64,000 nt of DNA, taken from the NCBI RefSeq assembly GCF_022811845.1, contig NZ_CP064266.1:3534001-3598000 (forward strand), given 5' to 3'. The translations under genes were made by a program, and so were the position numbers. Below are positions 60,699-64,000 of the stretch, piece by piece. The notes below the pieces were generated by a model. The model had not been told where the DNA came from. It did no database searches and saw nothing but the letters and a program-made list of their open reading frames with translations. Every line of letters begins with the position of its first letter. The stretch's first letter is position 1. The stretch comes from Bacillus pseudomycoides (lineage in GTDB: Bacteria > Bacillota > Bacilli > Bacillales > Bacillaceae_G).

Positions 60699-61504
60699 AG
60701 CAGCGGAATTTATCAGTGTAAATGATGATATCAGAGCAGTTACAGGTACATATCCACGTACAGGCAAAGAGCTATCCACAAAAGAAAGACTCATTGCGGC
60801 AGGGTGGACGCTTCTGAACATTGTTCCGGTTGGAAAAGTCCTTAGTACTGCTGGAAAAGTAATTAAGTATGGCGGAAAAATCCTTCTTGATGGAGTGAAG
60901 AAAGTGTCAAGTAAGCTACATGAAGGCGTATCTTTCTTGGCATCAAAAGCAAAAGGGCTAAGTAATAAAATAGGGGATCTATGGAGTAAAGGGAAGACAA
61001 AGGTTAAAAATGATTTTATAGAAGCTGGTAAGGAATTTCGTTATGCTATGAAAAAATTGGGAGAGTATGTGCCGAAATCTGGTAGAGGCCTTGCCTTTGA
61101 GACAGAAAGTGCGGGCAAGATTCCCAGTGGAGGAAAGAACCTGCTGCAAGATGCTTATCAGTATGTGAAAGATACTGGAGATAGGCTTTTGGGTAGGGAA
61201 AGTAGTAAGATAAAATATTCTTATAATAGTTTTACCAAAAGATCCAAGGGAGTTACTTAATCATGGGTGGAAAGATATAACACCTGAAGGAATGGCTAAA
61301 AACACCACTTCGAGAGAGTTTCTTGATCCAGATACAGGAATGAAGGTTAGATTTGATCCTGGGAAACCGGGAGCTAATGGCTTTGAAGGTAAAGACCATT
61401 ATCATGTCCATAATCCTAATAGTACTGGTAAGGGTGACTATTATTTGGATGTTAACGGTAAGCCTGTACCTAAAGGTTCAAAAGCGTCACACATTATACC
61501 ATAA
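60699..61504 (+). pseudogene. Orphan toxin cassette 5: pre-toxin plus small HVH tip, frameshifted
   Basis: Directly after a TAA the frame reads AAEFISVNDDIRAVTGTYPRTGKELSTKERL, equivalent to toxin 2 from residue 117, and it stays open to 61260 with no start codon before GTG 60895. At AGTTTTACC (about 61228-61236) one extra T shifts it to KRSKGVT and stop. Without that T it would read SLPKDPRELLNHGWKDITPEG and on through FDPGKPGANGFEGKDHYHVHNPN and KGSKASHIIP to 61504. The tip is related to that of toxin 2 (HVH, DVNG, final SHIP-like ending). Confidence 0.75.
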
Positions 61505-61515
61505 GGAGGAGCTTT

Positions 61516-61875
61516 ATGAAAATAGTTGAGTTTTTAGAAAACTATAATTTACACGATAGTGTTGTAGAGAGCATAACTTTTTATCAAAATGAAAAAAGAG
61601 TTGTGATGGATATGGACTTATGTAATTGGCTACAATCATTTTACGAGGATGGTGATCCAGAAATAAAGGTTGGTCAACTTGAATTTACTGAAGTAATATC
61701 ATTCAAAACTGAACCAAAAGTATTTACAATTAATAGTAATGAAATAATCGATGTTTCAGTATTAAGAATTGGTTCAGAAAATGAAACTGTTAAGTTTGTA
61801 CTAACTAGTGAAGAGGATGTTATTATAGTAGAAATTGAAGCTGAAGGTGTAGATTGGTTTGAATGTGTAAATTAG
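61516..61875 (+). CDS. Immunity protein of cassette 5
   Basis: 119 residues, acidic (MKIVEFLENYNLHDSVVESITFYQNEKRVVMDMDL), with GGAGGAG 11 bp after the toxin stop as ribosome site. Intact although the toxin is shifted. LHDS near the N-terminus parallels the immunity protein of toxin 2. Beta-rich and likely a stoichiometric toxin binder. Confidence 0.7.
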   Translation: MKIVEFLENYNLHDSVVESITFYQNEKRVVMDMDLCNWLQSFYEDGDPEIKVGQLEFTEVISFKTEPKVFTINSNEIIDVSVLRIGSENETVKFVLTSEEDVIIVEIEAEGVDWFECVN

Positions 61876-61904
61876 AATTTACTCTTAAAGAATGTAAAAT
61901 TGCT

Positions 61905-61922
61905 ATTCTGCTAGATTTTAGG
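61905..61922. repeat. Cassette 3'-end motif, copy 3
   Basis: ATTCTGCTAGATTTTAGG, 30 bp after the immunity stop. Confidence 0.5.
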
Positions 61923-62134
61923 AAACAAAGAATTTTTAAAAGGATAAGATAGTCTAAATAGTGAACATGTGAATCTATAAAGTATTTGAGAGAATAAGCG
62001 GTGTTATTATTTTTATTAATTCTTTGGATGCCGAAAAAATAACATGCCAATAAAAGAAATTAACAGTAGTGTGAGAAAAGTGAAGTGACTGTTAGAAGTT
62101 TTATCGTGTTACTCGTTGGCTTATCTATATAATT

Positions 62135-62200
62135 TGAACTGGAAGATTAATTATATCTTCCAGTTTTTTATTGAACTAAAAAAATAGATATAATTAAAAG
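62135..62200. repeat. Inter-cassette hairpin repeat, copy 3
   Basis: TGAACTGGAAGAT...ATCTTCCAGTTTTTTA followed by ATAGATATAATTAAAAGG. Confidence 0.8.
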
Positions 62201-62242
62201 GAATAGGTGCAAGAAAAATATAAAAATATTTAAAAGTTTTGA

Positions 62243-63103
62243 TTGGCAACTGAATTTTTCAATGTAAACGACAGTATCATTGCGGCAGACTGGACGCTTT
62301 TGAATGTTACTCCGATTGGAAGAATTGGAAAAGGAATTAAATATGTCGGGAAAAAGGCTGGAAAAGCACTTCTTGATGTAGCGAAGAAAGTACCAAGTAA
62401 AGTAAAAGAAGGCGTATCTTTCGTTGCATCTAAAACGAAAAGTCTCGTTGATAAAGTAGGAGACCTGTGGAATAAAGGGAAGACAAAGGTTAAAAATGAT
62501 TTTATAGAAGCAGATAAGGCATTCCGTTATGCTATGAAAAAATTAGGAGAGTATGTGCCGAAATCTGGTAGAGACCTCGCCTTTGCTACAGAAAGTGCAG
62601 GCAAGATTCCTGGTCGAGGAAAGAACCTGCTGAAAGATGCTTATCAGTATGTGAAAGAGACTGGTGAGAAGGTTTTTGGTAGTGGTGAGAAGAACGGTGG
62701 TAAGGAAGCAAGCGGAGCTGGGAAGTTAGGAACTGGTAATATCGGGGATTTTAGTAATATACAGGGAGCGACCATTGATGATATTTTATCAAGAATTCCA
62801 AAGGATGCCCCAAAACGTGATCTAAGTCCACAACCAGGAAAAGTGACAGAAGGATTTGAATATAAATGGGAAGCTCCAGATGGTTCAACTATGAGAGTTA
62901 GAGTTCATGGTCCAGATGCCTCAGCACCGGCTGGAAGTAATGCTGCTAATGGTTGGATTGTAAGAGTGCAAAAAGGGAAAAAGTATTTTGATCCTATTTC
63001 AGGGGAGTTTCAACCACCAGGCATAGTTAAACCAAATAGTTCACATTATAATGAGGGATTAGCAAATAGTACTTATATTCCAATCCAGCCACCAAAAAAA
63101 TAA
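62243..63103 (+). CDS. Orphan toxin cassette 6: pre-toxin plus type-30-like toxin tip, no secretion domain
   Basis: Open from TTG 62243 (right after a TGA) for 286 residues. It starts ATEFFNVNDSIIAADWTLLNVTP, the same junction point as cassettes 4 and 5, with about 20 residues of the RAVTGKDPRTGKELS segment deleted. The conserved pre-toxin runs to KVFGSGEKN (about residue 150). The tip has EYKWEAPDGSTMRVRVHGPD, NGWIVRVQKGKKYFDPISGEF and a final STYIPIQPPKK, the pattern of polymorphic toxin type 30. There is no ribosome site and no WXG100 domain, so it should not be secreted as it stands. The frame is intact, hence a usable stored tip. Confidence 0.72.
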   Translation: MATEFFNVNDSIIAADWTLLNVTPIGRIGKGIKYVGKKAGKALLDVAKKVPSKVKEGVSFVASKTKSLVDKVGDLWNKGKTKVKNDFIEADKAFRYAMKKLGEYVPKSGRDLAFATESAGKIPGRGKNLLKDAYQYVKETGEKVFGSGEKNGGKEASGAGKLGTGNIGDFSNIQGATIDDILSRIPKDAPKRDLSPQPGKVTEGFEYKWEAPDGSTMRVRVHGPDASAPAGSNAANGWIVRVQKGKKYFDPISGEFQPPGIVKPNSSHYNEGLANSTYIPIQPPKK

Positions 63104-63117
63104 AGGAGTAAGGCAAT

Positions 63118-63558
63118 ATGAATTTTGAAGAAAAGTTAAATAAAATATTGAATGATTCTAGACTAGACAAGCAAGAAAAATTAAATAGTTTAGGAGCTAT
63201 AGGAGATATTTTAGAATATGGGGATATCAGCAGAGATGAAGCAATTCAAGAAATGAATGTTCTAATAAAATATGTTGTTGAACAAAATGATAATGATATC
63301 AAAGAAGAGATTTTAAATATTATTTTGAATGGAGAAAATTCACGTAATGTTGATAAGGAATTAGATTTAGAACCAATTGTTTTGAATTTAAGTAAATTTA
63401 ATGATGAATGTATTAGTTACATTTTATCAATGTTAGGGTATTCTGGAAAAGAAAAATACAGAAAAGTAATTGAACAATTTAAGAATAGTCCTCGATTGGA
63501 GGAAGATGTAGAAGATGCGTTATTCGAGTTAGATTATAGAGTGAAAAATCAAAAGTAA
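63118..63558 (+). CDS. Imm30-like immunity protein of cassette 6
   Basis: 146 acidic residues, helical, MNFEEKLNKILNDSRLDKQEKLNSLGAIGDILEYGDI start, with repeat-like helices later (DECISYILSMLGYSGKEKYRKVIEQF). Ribosome site AAAGGAGTAAGG, 14 bp after the toxin stop. Pairing with the type-30-like tip supports the Imm30 assignment. Confidence 0.7.
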   Translation: MNFEEKLNKILNDSRLDKQEKLNSLGAIGDILEYGDISRDEAIQEMNVLIKYVVEQNDNDIKEEILNIILNGENSRNVDKELDLEPIVLNLSKFNDECISYILSMLGYSGKEKYRKVIEQFKNSPRLEEDVEDALFELDYRVKNQK

Positions 63559-63566
63559 GAAACCAC

Positions 63567-63584
63567 TTTTTCTAGCTTCTGGGG
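63567..63584. repeat. Cassette 3'-end motif, copy 4
   Basis: TTTTTCTAGCTTCTGGGG, 8 bp after the immunity stop; a weaker copy (GTTTGCTAGATTATGAGAG) is at 63832-63850. No gene is seen in 63585-63899. Confidence 0.5.
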
Positions 63585-63899
63585 ACAATAGTAAGAAGTT
63601 GAAAGATTGAACTTCTCTAAAATACCTATCAAATAAGTAGTCAATAGCTATGTTATAGGAAAATGTGGTGTCTATTGGCTATTATCATTTTATGTAACAG
63701 TTAATAGAAGACACTAGTTTTATTTTTAGCAATTTATATAAGATGGATTTTAGTAATTTGGTGTTAAAAATATAGATTTTGATTCTACAATTATATGATA
63801 GCTTCATTTATAGTAGTGAATAGTATTGTTAGTTTGCTAGATTATGAGAGTAAACTAGCAAGATAAGAGCAAGGTTAATATAGAAAATGGCTGAGAATT

Positions 63900-63970
63900 T
63901 GAACTGGAAGATGTAGATAATCTTCCAGTTTTTTTATTTAAGTGAAAAAATAGATATAATTAAAAGGGGA
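63900..63970. repeat. Inter-cassette hairpin repeat, copy 4, at the start of a further cassette
   Basis: TGAACTGGAAGAT...ATCTTCCAGTTTTTTT then ATAGATATAATTAAAAGG, so at least one more unit is expected beyond the right edge. Confidence 0.8.
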
Positions 63971-64000
63971 AATATGGAAAGGGAAATTACGACGCATTGT

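Overview
The window is a chromosomal segment of a low-GC Gram-positive bacterium, almost certainly of the Bacillus cereus group (B. cereus / thuringiensis / anthracis type). The evidence is the AT-rich codon use, strong AGGAGG ribosome sites with frequent TTG/GTG starts, a PlyG/PlyL-like amidase, bacilliredoxin, a YfmR-like ABC-F protein, a DUF2651 protein, an archaeal-type second AspRS and an eukaryotic-type second IleRS. No tRNA, rRNA or CRISPR array was seen.

Layout. 1-2.5 kb is a patchwork of broken genes: a 5'-truncated coiled-coil membrane protein, an ORF fragment, a Cys/His-rich small protein, a frameshifted phage-type amidase and an IS-end-like palindrome. 2.6-4.2 kb (minus) is a WXG100-nuclease toxin with an Imm70 immunity gene. 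4.6-14.8 kb is housekeeping and stress: a Q/P repeat protein, HD phosphohydrolase, ABC-F ATPase, Bax1-I-like protein, SSB, a dead TetR gene with its operator still present, a LiaI/PspA-like envelope-stress pair, a HEAT/Nfu-like protein, a DCC protein and bacilliredoxin. 14.8-40.4 kb holds three T-box-controlled aminoacyl-tRNA synthetases that look like second copies (argS, specifier CGC; ileS2, ATC; aspS2, GAC). Between them are a DegV protein, an MBL hydrolase, a PadR/MFS pair with a 28-bp operator palindrome, a 1406-residue TPR protein with a C39-like peptidase domain, a TetR/DUF418 pair, a secreted M36-like protease and an FAD oxidoreductase.

40.6-53.1 kb is a type VII (WXG100) secretion locus of unusual composition: VWA protein, PP2C-like phosphatase, YukD-like ubiquitin-fold protein, EssC-type triple ATPase without FHA domains, WXG100 protein, transmembrane Ser/Thr-kinase-like TPR protein, a large Pro-repeat membrane-anchored protein and an SseB-like protein. 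It suggests a phosphorylation-controlled secretion machine.

53.1-64 kb is the cargo: two full-length WXG100 toxins with immunity genes, followed by remnants and at least three promoterless, 5'-truncated toxin/immunity cassettes. All three start at the same point of the shared pre-toxin region and are separated by a conserved hairpin repeat at about 1.55-1.77 kb intervals. The array runs off the right edge. I read it as a store of alternative toxin tips that could recombine onto a full-length gene. Several stored tips carry single-base frameshifts in A or T runs.

The two most novel observations are (i) this cassette bank with its conserved junctions, and (ii) an Asp5-Asn3 leader peptide ORF with a strong ribosome site that lies between the Asp T-box terminator and aspS2 and overlaps the aspS2 start.
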